A stretch of DNA of 64,000 nucleotides from Azotimanducus sp965220185 (GTDB lineage Bacteria > Pseudomonadota > Gammaproteobacteria > Pseudomonadales > Azotimanducaceae), in assembly GCA_965220185.1 (NCBI GenBank), contig OZ244807.1, positions 2,914,001 through 2,978,000 of the forward strand, in the 5' to 3' direction. Below are positions 34,981 through 43,646 of the stretch, piece by piece. A model generated the notes under the pieces. That model did no database searches, was not told the DNA's origin, and saw nothing but the letters and a program-made list of their open reading frames with translations. How positions within the stretch are numbered: position 1 is the stretch's first letter; each line of letters begins with the position of its first letter. A program made the position numbers and the translations under genes.

Positions 34981-35496
34981 CTATCGTCTCGCGATCGCGT
35001 GCCTCAGCATGTGGAAACGCACTTCAGAACTCTTTGCGAACACGCTGCCTTCAGCGTCCGTCAGGCGAACTTGCAGCAAGTGTGTGCCGCGATCGATGTT
35101 GTGCAGGACAAATTCTCCATCCGCACGCCTGTCAACAGGTTCGCCGTCGAGCAGTAATTCGCAAAAGAGGGACTCGCCTTCTGGTTGCGAAATGCGGGCA
35201 AGCACATCGACTTCGCCATGATTGCTGCGAATGGCCTCGCCATTTGTCGGCGACAGTATTTCAACCATCGGTGCTTCGAACGCTTCTGGTTGTGCGGCCT
35301 CGTTCGCTGGCAAAGCGATTTCGACTGGAGGGGTCAGGTGCCACAGTTCGGCATCGGTCGTTTCTGGCTGGTCAGTGAATCGAACAGCCCCGGAGTCGTC
35401 TCGCTCCACATAGATCTCAGAAGACACATCCGCGCTCGCATGGCAGCCGAAGCCGAGAAGAACGCCGATCAAGTATCGCTTGCCCATGCGCATCAT
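34981..35496 (-). CDS. Periplasmic protein with DUF4124-like N-terminus
   Basis: 171 residues. Signal peptide MGKRYLIGVLLGFGCHASA, then IYVERDDSGAVRFTDQP, which resembles the DUF4124 pattern (YRWVDxxGxVxYSD). A C-terminal beta-sandwich-like part (VEILSPTNGEAIRSNHGEVD...HNIDRGTHLLQVRLTDAEG) looks like an Ig-type fold. Genes of this kind commonly sit beside ntrB. Role unknown. Only four bases separate it from tusA upstream. The 148 bases to glnL hold nothing clear. Confidence 0.7.
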   Translation of the reverse strand: MMRMGKRYLIGVLLGFGCHASADVSSEIYVERDDSGAVRFTDQPETTDAELWHLTPPVEIALPANEAAQPEAFEAPMVEILSPTNGEAIRSNHGEVDVLARISQPEGESLFCELLLDGEPVDRRADGEFVLHNIDRGTHLLQVRLTDAEGSVFAKSSEVRFHMLRHAIARR

Positions 35497-35500
35497 CTTA

Positions 35501-35737
35501 TCAGCCTGACCCGATCTTGAATTCGATCACATACTCGTCGGCCTCTTCCTTGCATGAGATCACGTCGTGGCCATGCACTCGGCACCAAGCTGGCACATCG
35601 CGCATAGCGCCCGGGTCGGTCGCAGTGAGTTCGACAAGTGCCCCAGCGGCGAGCGTTCGCACGAGTTCCTGCGCACGGATCACCGGCATCGGACACAGCA
35701 ATCCTCGCGCGTCCAAGCTTCTAGTGTCCTGTGTCAT
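35501..35737 (-). CDS. tusA: TusA-family sulfur-carrier protein, start codon supplied by MITE-B
   Basis: 78 residues with the catalytic CPMP in LDARGLLCPMPVIRAQEL, the hallmark of TusA, which carries persulfide sulfur for tRNA thiolation and other routes. The first five codons (MTQDT) come from the terminal repeat of MITE-B. Removing the element and one CTAG recreates ATGTCTAGAAGC, i.e. MSRS-LDARG, overlapping the stop of the PP-loop gene. The protein is probably functional; its expression could be altered by the folded element in its leader. Confidence 0.85.
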   Translation of the reverse strand: MTQDTRSLDARGLLCPMPVIRAQELVRTLAAGALVELTATDPGAMRDVPAWCRVHGHDVISCKEEADEYVIEFKIGSG

Positions 35738-35989
35738 AAATAAGTGTGGTTCAGAGTGAGCACAATCGTTGATGGCAAGGCGCAGTCCGCAGGGAATATC
35801 GGGCATATTGCCAAGGGCTGCAACGCAGCCATCGGCGATTGTGCTCGCTCCCGAAGGGCGCGCAGGAGAAGGGCTGCGGCCGCGTTACGTCCCTTGGCAA
35901 TACGGCCAGGTATTCCCTGCGGGACGTGCCTCGCCACAGCCCTTCTCCTGCGCGCTGAATCCACACTTATTTATGACACAGGACACTAG
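35721..35989. mobile_element. MITE-B copy 2 inserted at the PP-loop gene/tusA overlap
   Basis: 269 bp, two base differences from copy 1 (6894-7162), same 29-bp terminal repeats. CTAG is present on both sides (35721-35724, 35986-35989), which is the 4-bp target duplication: deleting the element and one CTAG restores an overlapping gene junction. The right CTAG supplies the stop TAG of the PP-loop gene, the left arm the new tusA start. Confidence 0.92.
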
Positions 35990-37050
35990 ACATGCCAGTC
36001 ATCTGGTACCTCGATTGGCGCGAACGGCGCAACCCGCATGGCGTGCTCTCGACCATCAGGCCAAGCTGCCTTGATCTCGACCTCCGCCGCCGTCCGCCCT
36101 TGGCTGTAACGCGCGACAATGCGCGCCGCCAATTCGACATCCAAGTCGTTGGGCGCTCCGTCGATCAGTGCAAGCGGCCCCTCGTGCGACATGGTGCGCA
36201 GATTCAAAAACCGCTTTCGATAGCCCTGCAAGTATTTGTTCTCGCCCTGCTCGCGCCCAATAATCAACTTGAAGCGGGCATTCGGGCGCATATGCCTGCC
36301 GACCTTCAGCAGCATGATGTCATCGAGTTCGTAGTCGCGCTTGCCGCGCGCGCGCATGAGATCACGGAACTTCGCCGAATAGTGCTTGTCCGTGAGAAAG
36401 CAGCAGCCACCCGCAGGCTGGGCGAAGTCGCGGAAGCCAAAATGCTTGGCGAGCTCGATCTGCGGTTTTCGGTCGCGGCCATGAAAACCAAAGAGCCTCG
36501 ACCGATCCACCCAGCCCTCGCGCTCAGGCAGCGTCGGGTCGAGATTCAAGGCACAGAGCGGACGCAGCAGCCTGTCTTCGGCACCGGACTCGCGAGCGAT
36601 CACCGGCATGGCTTCGCGCCGCTGCGACTTCGGCCTCTGCCCGATGACTTCGCCCGTGATGATGAAGTCAAAACCCTGTTCATTCGCATATTCGCAAGCG
36701 CTCGCCTGATTGACCATGAAGATCTTGCAATCGAGGCAGGGGTTCATGTGCTGCCCATAGCCATGCTTGGGGTTGAGTACGATGTCCTTGTATTCGGTGG
36801 AGATATCGATGATGTGCAGTGGAATGCCGAGCTGCTCTGCGCACCAGAGCGCATTGTTGCGCTTCTGCTTGATCTTGTGCTGTTCGCGAATGGCCGATGT
36901 GTGGCCTTCGACGCAAAAGCCAGTGAAGAAATTGATTCCATGCACTTCGATACCCTGCTCCATGATCACCCTGGCGGCGAGCATGGAGTCAAGGCCGCCG
37001 GAGATCAGCGCGGCCGCCTTGCGATTTTTGCTAGCGCAAAAACGCGGCAT
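35986..37050 (-). CDS. PP-loop ATPase, ThiI/MnmA-like tRNA sulfurtransferase
   Basis: 354 residues from ATG 37050; longer frames are antisense-like readings inside ilvA. The PP-loop SGGLDS follows AAALI at residues 16-21. Then come a Cys in FFTGFCVEG, the conserved block LNPKHGYGQHMNPCLDCKIFM with CxxC, TGEVIGQRPKSQRR, and QPAGGCCFLTD. This is the pattern of a ThiI/MnmA-related family with an extra C-terminal RNA-binding-like part. The ancestral overlap with tusA supports a TusA-fed tRNA thiolation role. The exact modified base is unknown. It overlaps the ilvA end by 20 bases. Confidence 0.75.
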   Translation of the reverse strand: MPRFCASKNRKAAALISGGLDSMLAARVIMEQGIEVHGINFFTGFCVEGHTSAIREQHKIKQKRNNALWCAEQLGIPLHIIDISTEYKDIVLNPKHGYGQHMNPCLDCKIFMVNQASACEYANEQGFDFIITGEVIGQRPKSQRREAMPVIARESGAEDRLLRPLCALNLDPTLPEREGWVDRSRLFGFHGRDRKPQIELAKHFGFRDFAQPAGGCCFLTDKHYSAKFRDLMRARGKRDYELDDIMLLKVGRHMRPNARFKLIIGREQGENKYLQGYRKRFLNLRTMSHEGPLALIDGAPNDLDVELAARIVARYSQGRTAAEVEIKAAWPDGREHAMRVAPFAPIEVPDDWHV

Positions 37051-38563
37051 AGGCCGGATTGTCTGATTCTTCCGCATATCTGTAGCCGATGCGGTCCAAG
37101 TCATGGGTGAGCTGCGCCCGCTGCCGAGGCGCCGCTTCAAAGCCGACAAGCACGCGACCCCAGGCTGCGCCGTGATTGCGGTAGTGGAACATAGTGATGT
37201 TCCAGTTTGTGCCGAGCAGCGACAGGAAGCGTCGCAACGCCCCGACCCGCTCGGGGAATTCAATGCGATAGATGAGCTCGTGCTTGACGCCGCCGACGCG
37301 CCCGCCGACCATGTAGCGCACATGTAGCTTGGCAAGGTCGTTGTCGGTCATGTCATCGACTGTGTAGCCAGCTTCTTGCAGTCGCGCGAGCAGTCCTGAT
37401 CGCTCGTCCTGGCCTTGGATGCGCAAGCCCACATAGACATGCGCGCGCGCCTCTCCGGCGTATCGATAGTTGAATTCGGTGATGCTGCGATGACCAAGCT
37501 CTTGGCAGAAGCGGCGAAAGCTGCCGGGCTGTTCAGGAATTTCGGCGGAAAGCACGAGTTCGCGCTGCTCGCCGAACTCAGCCACTTCGGATATGTAGCG
37601 CAAGCGATCAAAATTGACATTGGCGCCGCTGACGATGGCAATGAGCGTCCGGCCCTCAATGCCTTGTGATCGAACATGTCGCTTGAGTCCCGCTACAGCG
37701 AGCGCTCCGGCGGGCTCGGCAATGGCGCGCACATCCTCGAACACATCCTTGATGGCAGCGCAGATCTCATCCGTTGAGACCCTGACCATCGCATCGACAT
37801 GATCGCGAGCGACACGAAACGGCTCGTCGCCAACCTGCGAAACTGACACGCCGTCAGCAAACATATCCATGCGCTCGCGATCAAGCACAACACGCTGATC
37901 AGCCTCAAAGGCCGCGCTCATGCACGCCGAGCCCTCGGCTTCCACGCCAATGACTTTGACTTCAGGACGCACATGCTTGATCGCCGCGGCCACGCCTGCG
38001 ATCAGGCCGCCTCCGCCTACGGGTACATAGACAGCATCAAATGACTCGCACGCCTGCAAGAGTTCCACGCCGATCGTGCCTTGACCCGCGATGACATCCT
38101 TATCATCGTAAGGCGGCACGAACACACGGCCTTCTTCTTCTTCGATGCGCCGCGCCGCCACGGCTGCCTCGTCGTAGCCCTCGCCCTCAAAGACAACCTG
38201 CGCGCCGTGCGCCCGCACCGCATCGACCTTGATCTCGGGCGTGTTCTTGCCCATGACAATGACCGCCGAGAGACCCATACGCCGCGCCGCGAGCGCAACG
38301 CCTTGCGCGTGATTGCCAGCGGAAGCCGTCACCACGCCGCGCGCGCGTTCATCCTCGCTCATATGCGCGATCTTGTTGAGTGCGCCGCGAATCTTGAAGG
38401 AATGCACGGGCTGCAGGTCTTCGCGCTTCAAGAGCACTTGCCTGCCTGTGCGCGCCGTCAGTTTAGGCGCGGCCTGAAGAGGCGTCTTGATGGCAACATC
38501 GTAGACGCGCGCCGCGTCAATGCGTTTCGCGTAGGCATCGAGTGTGCTCTCCCCAGCCCTCAC
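37031..38563 (-). CDS. ilvA: Biosynthetic threonine ammonia-lyase (IlvA)
   Basis: PLP enzyme making 2-oxobutyrate for isoleucine. 510 residues: catalytic domain with the PLP Lys in HSFKIRGA, TASAGNHAQG, and the phosphate loop VGGGGLIAGV; then two ACT-like regulatory domains (PEQPGSFRRFCQELG; FPERVGALRRFLSLLG) that mark the isoleucine-inhibited biosynthetic form. Confidence 0.96.
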   Translation of the reverse strand: MRAGESTLDAYAKRIDAARVYDVAIKTPLQAAPKLTARTGRQVLLKREDLQPVHSFKIRGALNKIAHMSEDERARGVVTASAGNHAQGVALAARRMGLSAVIVMGKNTPEIKVDAVRAHGAQVVFEGEGYDEAAVAARRIEEEEGRVFVPPYDDKDVIAGQGTIGVELLQACESFDAVYVPVGGGGLIAGVAAAIKHVRPEVKVIGVEAEGSACMSAAFEADQRVVLDRERMDMFADGVSVSQVGDEPFRVARDHVDAMVRVSTDEICAAIKDVFEDVRAIAEPAGALAVAGLKRHVRSQGIEGRTLIAIVSGANVNFDRLRYISEVAEFGEQRELVLSAEIPEQPGSFRRFCQELGHRSITEFNYRYAGEARAHVYVGLRIQGQDERSGLLARLQEAGYTVDDMTDNDLAKLHVRYMVGGRVGGVKHELIYRIEFPERVGALRRFLSLLGTNWNITMFHYRNHGAAWGRVLVGFEAAPRQRAQLTHDLDRIGYRYAEESDNPAYAAFLR

Positions 38564-38574
38564 CTTGCGCGTTC

Positions 38575-39096
38575 TCAGTAACGAGGGTCGCGATCGTCCG
38601 CCGACTGGCCCCGAGCCGGCACGAGCACGTTTCTTATGAACGTGCAGATCATTTCGTCGCGTTGATTCTTGCCGATGGTGCGAACTGTGACAATGCCTTG
38701 CCCGGGCCGCGACTTGGATTCGCGTTTGGCGATGACTTCCGATTCGCCATAGATGGTGTCGCCAGCGAACACCGGCGCTGTGAACTTGACTTCATCCATG
38801 CCGAGGTTGGCAATCGCTTTCTGGCTGATGTCGGACACGCTCATGCCAATCAGGAGTGCGAGCGTGTAGGGACTCACCACGAGGTTCTTGCCGAACTCGG
38901 TGTGCTTGGCGTACTCGACATCAAAGTGCATGGGATGCGTGTTCATCGTGAGCAGCGTGAAGAAATGGTTGTCGGCTTCGGTGACGGTCTTGCCCGGCCT
39001 GTGCTCGTAGATGTGGCCGACTTCAAAGTCTTCAAAGTAGCGGCCGAAGGATTCACGATGGCGGTTGTCGCCAAGGTCTTTGCTGTGCTTCGTCAC
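38575..39096 (-). CDS. MaoC-family dehydratase
   Basis: Hotdog-fold hydratase acting on acyl-CoA. I choose GTG 39096 (VTKHSKDLGDNRHR), giving 173 residues, because the upstream in-frame stretch is unlike the family and overlaps a vapC remnant. ESFGRYFEDFEVGHIYEHRP and TEADNHFFTLLTMNTHPMHFD (hydratase motif with Asp and His), and TIYGESEVIAKRESKSRPGQ, match the mesaconyl-CoA hydratase-like branch. The CoA substrate cannot be told. Confidence 0.85.
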   Translation of the reverse strand: MTKHSKDLGDNRHRESFGRYFEDFEVGHIYEHRPGKTVTEADNHFFTLLTMNTHPMHFDVEYAKHTEFGKNLVVSPYTLALLIGMSVSDISQKAIANLGMDEVKFTAPVFAGDTIYGESEVIAKRESKSRPGQGIVTVRTIGKNQRDEMICTFIRNVLVPARGQSADDRDPRY

Positions 39097-39199
39097 GAGT
39101 GTGCCTGTCGAATCGATGAGACAGTGCAGTTTACCGAAGAGCGACGGCGCGCATCGGCTGATGAGGAGATTCGCGGGCTTGGCGGGAGCTTCCTTCAAA

Positions 39200-39415
39200 T
39201 TACCAAAAGGTGACGAATCGTCCGTGGTGCGCTACCGCGAGCGCGAGCAAGTACACATCCGTGATTTGCCTCGGGCCGATCAATTGGCTCCAGTCGACGA
39301 CAGCGGTATCGATCACACTGACATCGTCTGCCCAGAACTCATGATGATGTGTTCTCGTCGCCTCTTGCAACCGCTCGGCCACAAACGCAGCGGTGAGTCG
39401 CTTGCGGTCTGGCAT
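39200..39415 (-). pseudogene. PIN-domain (VapC-type) toxin, C-terminal remnant
   Basis: ATG 39415 reads MPDRKRLTAAFVAERLQEAT, then HEFWADDVSVIDTAVVDWSQ and GPRQITDVYLLALAVAHHGR-FVTF. The last part is the C-terminal third of PIN toxins, with the TDxYLLALA and GRFVTFD elements; the final catalytic Asp is replaced because the frame ends FVTFW-stop. The N-terminal Asp-bearing half is absent, although 39416-39520 may hold an unreadable trace. No antitoxin is next to it. Confidence 0.6.
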
Positions 39416-39539
39416 GGTTGATTTGCAGCGGTGGGGTCAAGGAACACGAGCAGTTTCGCTCCGACATAAAGGACATCATACGTCGGCTCGACAGTCTTTA
39501 CTCGCCCTTGTTGGAGAGCCTTGGAGAGAACGTCTTTCC

Positions 39540-40547
39540 CTACCCAATCCGCAAAAGCTGCTTGCCCCGGTTCTGCCCGGTAAAGAGCCGATTCAAAGTG
39601 TCGGGAATGTTCTCGAAACCTTCCTGGATATCGACCTGATAGACCAGTTCGCCGCTTTGCACCCATCCTGTGAGTTCTTCGGCGGCTTTTGCGAAGCGGT
39701 CGAAGTAGTCGATGACGATGAAGCCTTCCATGCGCGAGCGCGTGATCACAAGGTTCATGAGATTGCTTGGGCCTGGCACGGGCGAAGTCGCGTTGTAGCT
39801 TGAGATGCCGCCACACAGCACAACCCGTGCGCGGAGGTTGATGTGATTGAGCGCCGCTTCGAGAATATCGCCGCCGACATTGTCGAAGAAGATGTCTACC
39901 TTATTGGGGCAGAGTTCGGCGATGCGCACATCGACGTCTTCGGATTTGTAGTCGATTGCCGCGTCAAAGCCGGCTTCTTCAGTGAGCCAAGCGCACTTCT
40001 CCCGGCCGCCGGCGATGCCGACCACACGGCAGCCTTTGATACGCCCGACTTGCCCTGCAACTGATCCGGTCGCACCGGCGGCGCCAGAGACCAAGAGCGT
40101 CTCACCCTCCTGCGGCTTGCCGAGATCGAGCATGCCCCAATAGGCTGTTTGTCCAGTGGTGCCGAGCACCGAGAGCGCCATGGCGGGACTCACGCCTTCG
40201 GGGAGCTTGCTCAGCATCGAGAAGCCGCCGGGCTGCGCAACGAAATAATCTTCCCATCCGCCGAGCGTCTGCACGAGCTCGCCGCTCGCATAGTCAGGAT
40301 GCTTCGACTCGGCAACCTGACCGATGATGCCTGCGCGCATGGGCTCGCCAATGTTCACTGGCGGCAAGTAACTCTCTCGATCTTCCATCCAGCCGCGCTG
40401 CGTTGGATCAAAGGAAAAGTAGAGATTTCGCACCAGCACTTCGCCATCGCCGATTTCCGGGACGGGTGATTCGCGATATTCAAAATTCTCTCGACCAACC
40501 AAGCCGTAAGGACGCTTGGCGAGCAGCCATTGCCGATTGATGTTCAT
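39540..40547 (-). CDS. NADP-dependent MDR oxidoreductase (PTGR/CurA type)
   Basis: 335 residues, zinc-free medium-chain reductase that reduces alkenals/enones. SFDPTQRGWM, GVSPAMALSVLGTTGQTAYWG, the Rossmann loop SGAAGATGSVAGQVG, FFDNVGGDILEAALNHI, and the C-terminal EGFENIPDTLNRLFTGQNRGK are characteristic of the leukotriene-B4 12-hydroxydehydrogenase family. A short C-terminal fragment of a related protein is at 55734-55859. Confidence 0.93.
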   Translation of the reverse strand: MNINRQWLLAKRPYGLVGRENFEYRESPVPEIGDGEVLVRNLYFSFDPTQRGWMEDRESYLPPVNIGEPMRAGIIGQVAESKHPDYASGELVQTLGGWEDYFVAQPGGFSMLSKLPEGVSPAMALSVLGTTGQTAYWGMLDLGKPQEGETLLVSGAAGATGSVAGQVGRIKGCRVVGIAGGREKCAWLTEEAGFDAAIDYKSEDVDVRIAELCPNKVDIFFDNVGGDILEAALNHINLRARVVLCGGISSYNATSPVPGPSNLMNLVITRSRMEGFIVIDYFDRFAKAAEELTGWVQSGELVYQVDIQEGFENIPDTLNRLFTGQNRGKQLLRIG

Positions 40548-40632
40548 AGGCGCACCAGTTTGCTTGAGAAGTGGGCGAGTATAGCCCGATGGTCAGCTTC
40601 GCTCGCTTGTCGCCCCACAAGTTCTGGCGAAA

Positions 40633-41286
40633 TCATCGCCAGGTGTTGAAGTGGAACAGCTCCTCCACAGATAGCCTGCTCACCGGCCCATAGCCTTTGC
40701 CGACTGGATAGCCGACCGGAATCGCCGCCGCGGTATACCAGTCTTCAGGAATGGAAAGCAAAGCTTTGACTTCCCCTTCGTGCTCGCAAAGCAGCGTCGT
40801 TAGCACGCATCCCAAGCCTTCAACGCGACAGGCGAGCATAAAGTTCTGGACAGCGGGATAGATGGAGCCGCCGCCAACCACGGAGACCCTATCTTGGTGT
40901 GAATCGGTCACCGCGAGGTGTTTGGGGTTGAAGCACACAACCGCTATCAGTGGGTATTCGCCCATGTGAGCGGCCATGTAGCTGCCGGAGTCGAGCACGC
41001 GCATCATACGCGCTGCGGCATCGGCTGACATGCCTTCGGTCCTGCCGTACTGCGTGCGATACACTTCCCACGAAGGTGTGTAGAGCTCGCCGAGCCGGGC
41101 TTTTTTGGCGGGATCAGTCACCAGTATCATGCGCCATCCTTGACGATTGCCGCCCGATGGCGCGTGTCGCGTCGCATCAAGGATGCGGGCAAGAACGTCG
41201 TCTGGGATCGGATCAGGCCGCAAGCGCCGCACGGCGCGCTGCGTGCGCAGAAACTCGTAGAAGGCTTCAGCACCTTGCGACGGCAT
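40633..41286 (-). CDS. Nitroreductase family flavoprotein (second copy)
   Basis: 217 residues. RTQRAVRRLRPDPIPDDVLA and ATRHAPSGGNRQGWRMILVT form the FMN site; GLGCVLTTLLCEHEGEVKAL and IPVGYPVGKGYGPV follow. It is diverged from the copy at 21954, so they are paralogues of different specificity, not a duplication. Substrate unknown. It lies ten bases after the coiled-coil gene on the same strand. Confidence 0.9.
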   Translation of the reverse strand: MPSQGAEAFYEFLRTQRAVRRLRPDPIPDDVLARILDATRHAPSGGNRQGWRMILVTDPAKKARLGELYTPSWEVYRTQYGRTEGMSADAAARMMRVLDSGSYMAAHMGEYPLIAVVCFNPKHLAVTDSHQDRVSVVGGGSIYPAVQNFMLACRVEGLGCVLTTLLCEHEGEVKALLSIPEDWYTAAAIPVGYPVGKGYGPVSRLSVEELFHFNTWR

Positions 41287-41295
41287 GACTGCTGA

Positions 41296-42054
41296 CTATT
41301 GCTCGAGTGCGCCGATCGATGAGCGCGGCGGCGATGGCGTGCCTTGCACTTCGGCGCGAAGGGATTCGATGCGCGTGTTGGTCTGGCGACGAAACGCATC
41401 GACCGACTTCTGGAATTCTTCGTTTTCCTTGAGCATTTTGGCAAGCTCGGATTCCATGCGCGCCAAGGTAATGCTCATCGTGTTGGACTGGTCGGCGGAA
41501 TCGCGCGCCGTTCGGCCGATCTCTGTCACCAGCCGGCTCACGCGATCAAGCTGGTTCATCATGTCTTGCTGATTCTGAAAACCCTTTTCGATTCTTGCGA
41601 CCGCTGCATTGAGACTGTCCAGCTGCTTGTTGATATTGGCGATGCGGCCCTGCTGCGTCTTGAGAGACGCTTGATTCTCATTGATCCAGTTCTTGTTGCG
41701 TTCGTTCGAAACGGTCCACAGCTTGCGGATCTCGTCTTCCCAGAAGTCGATTTGACCTTCGATCTCGGTATCGGCGCGGCTGCGCGTCTCGTCAGTGATT
41801 TGCAGCCGCGCTTCGATTTCCTTCAAGCGCGCGCGCGAGTCCTGATCCTCGGATTGCAAGACAACCAGCTCGGTCTGTACGCTGAACGCGAACCAGCCGA
41901 GCACGACAACGCCGACAAGCCCTAGCACGAGCAAGGCGTAGATTCCGCTTTGGCGGCTGCCCGACGACCCGCCGCGGCGGGAGGTGCGCGAATAGCCGCT
42001 GCTGCTGCCGAGGCCCTCGGTGGTAAGCGGATCTTCGGGTGAGGAATCTGGCAC
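41296..42054 (-). CDS. Membrane-anchored coiled-coil protein, unknown function
   Basis: 252 residues: a Ser/Gly-rich cytoplasmic N-terminus, one transmembrane helix (YALLVLGLVGVVVLGWFAF, about 40-58), and then a coiled coil to the end (LKEIEARLQITDETRSRADT; LDSLNAAVARIEKGFQNQQD). The topology suggests a periplasmic rod. It is ten bases upstream of the nitroreductase and ten downstream of the PuuD-like gene. No family name recognised. Confidence 0.7.
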   Translation of the reverse strand: MPDSSPEDPLTTEGLGSSSGYSRTSRRGGSSGSRQSGIYALLVLGLVGVVVLGWFAFSVQTELVVLQSEDQDSRARLKEIEARLQITDETRSRADTEIEGQIDFWEDEIRKLWTVSNERNKNWINENQASLKTQQGRIANINKQLDSLNAAVARIEKGFQNQQDMMNQLDRVSRLVTEIGRTARDSADQSNTMSITLARMESELAKMLKENEEFQKSVDAFRRQTNTRIESLRAEVQGTPSPPRSSIGALEQ

Positions 42055-42064
42055 GGAGCGCCTG

Positions 42065-42730
42065 CTACAGGAAATAGGCGAGATACGCCATCACGACAGT
42101 CAGCACCAGCGAACTAATGATGACCGCACGCACCGATTCGATCACCGACTGCATCTTGCCCCAGATCGCGTTCGCCTCGATCAAAAGGATAAGGACGCCG
42201 AGCACAAGGACATTGGTGAGACTGATGCCCATGACTTGCCCGGCGATGCCCGGGGCGTGTGCGCTGAAGGTCATGAAGAACAGCATCGGTAGCGAAAAGA
42301 GGGTGTTGGTGCGCGATGCGAGCAGCGCTTTGGCGGCTGCGGCGCCAGCATTCGGGTCGGCCTCGCCGCCCCCCTGCACGGCCTCGTTGGAGGCAATGAC
42401 GATGCGTTGCTTCGGCCAGATGATGAGCCACACATTGAGGAACATGATGATGGCCATGACACTGCCCCATGCGATGTAGGTGGTCGAGGCCATGCCGCGG
42501 AAGTAGAGCAGCAATACGCCGGTCAAAAAGGTGAACATGGCCGCCCAGCGGAACCACCAGAGCGCGCGCGGCACAAGTTTGGTGAAGGCGTCGGTGCGCG
42601 ACGAGGCGTCAAGTTCCTTGAATGCGCTGCCCTGCACAAAGTTGAAGTAGTACAGCAGTCCGATCCAAGTGATGCCAAACAAGGTGTGCCCCCATCGCGC
42701 CAACACATCGATAAACACTTCCATGCCCAT
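42065..42730 (-). CDS. Polytopic membrane protein of PuuD/DUF989-like type
   Basis: From ATG 42730, 221 residues with about six hydrophobic helices. WGHTLFGITWIGLLYYFNFV and LVPRALWWFRWAAMFTFLTG match the start of membrane urate hydroxylase PuuD, including His and Trp residues that could bind haem. The C-terminal cytochrome c domain of full PuuD is missing, so urate oxidation is uncertain. It is divergent from the lipoprotein at 42771 with 40 bases between starts. Confidence 0.65.
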   Translation of the reverse strand: MGMEVFIDVLARWGHTLFGITWIGLLYYFNFVQGSAFKELDASSRTDAFTKLVPRALWWFRWAAMFTFLTGVLLLYFRGMASTTYIAWGSVMAIIMFLNVWLIIWPKQRIVIASNEAVQGGGEADPNAGAAAAKALLASRTNTLFSLPMLFFMTFSAHAPGIAGQVMGISLTNVLVLGVLILLIEANAIWGKMQSVIESVRAVIISSLVLTVVMAYLAYFL

Positions 42731-42770
42731 AATAGTCTCCCTGAAGTGGTGCAACGAAGAAGTTGACGGA

Positions 42771-43646
42771 ATGATACACCTACCCTCGTGCGCCAAGAAA
42801 GTCTGCCGCGCTTCTATTTTGCTGTTGTGCGCATCCGTGACCCTCGCGGGATGCGGCGTGCAGTTCTTCTACAACAACCTCGATGTCTTTCTTGAGTCCA
42901 CAATTGAAGACTACATTGATGTGACGCCCACCCAAAAGGTACTCTTCGAGCGCGAGCTTGAGGCCCTGTGGCGCTGGCACCGGCGCGAAGAACTTCCGCG
43001 CTACGCACACGACTTGGAGGAATTTTCAGTGACCGTAGCGCAAGGCATGAAGCCTGCTGACATCGATCAAGCCTTTGCGATAGCTGAGGGGTGGTGGCGG
43101 CGCATCGAACGCGAAGGCAAGCCCGCGGCCAAAAGGCTCATCAAGGGCCTCGACGATGCGCAGGTCGATCAGATACGAGAAAAATTCACGAAGGAAAACG
43201 AGCGATGGGAGAAACGAGCGGCCCGTCGGTCACGCGAACACCGGCAAGACCGGTGGCGCAAGAACTTCAAGCGCATGATCGAGCGATTCACGGGCGCTTT
43301 GAACCCGCAGCAATTGGCGCTGCTCGCCGAGGGCGCTTCCGAATATCGACCGGAAAGCGAAAGCTGGAGCAAGTATCGACTGCGCTGGCAGGCTGAATTT
43401 CTGACGCTGCTCAAAGTCCGTCACGACAAGGACGCCTTTGTTGATCAGTTCGAGGCTGTGTTCGGTTCGCAGCAGCGCTTCTACAGCCAAGCGCTGATCG
43501 ACGGGCAAGCACACAACCAAGCGCTCGCCAAGCGCCTTCTGCTCGAAGTGCTCGCATCGCTCAGCGCGACGCAGATGACGAGATTGCAGACGCGGCTCGC
43601 CGATTACGCCGAGGACTTACACGAGCTTTCATTTGAGCGCTTCTAA
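42771..43646 (+). CDS. DUF6279-type lipoprotein
   Basis: 291 residues from ATG 42771. Lipoprotein signal ILLLCASVTLAGC with the lipobox Cys at residue 28, followed by the family opening GVQFFYNNLDVFLESTIEDY and a long all-helical body rich in Arg, Lys and Glu. Many gammaproteobacteria have one such gene; the function is unknown. Its 3' end overlaps the convergent kinase by 18 bases. Confidence 0.85.
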   Translation: MIHLPSCAKKVCRASILLLCASVTLAGCGVQFFYNNLDVFLESTIEDYIDVTPTQKVLFERELEALWRWHRREELPRYAHDLEEFSVTVAQGMKPADIDQAFAIAEGWWRRIEREGKPAAKRLIKGLDDAQVDQIREKFTKENERWEKRAARRSREHRQDRWRKNFKRMIERFTGALNPQQLALLAEGASEYRPESESWSKYRLRWQAEFLTLLKVRHDKDAFVDQFEAVFGSQQRFYSQALIDGQAHNQALAKRLLLEVLASLSATQMTRLQTRLADYAEDLHELSFERF

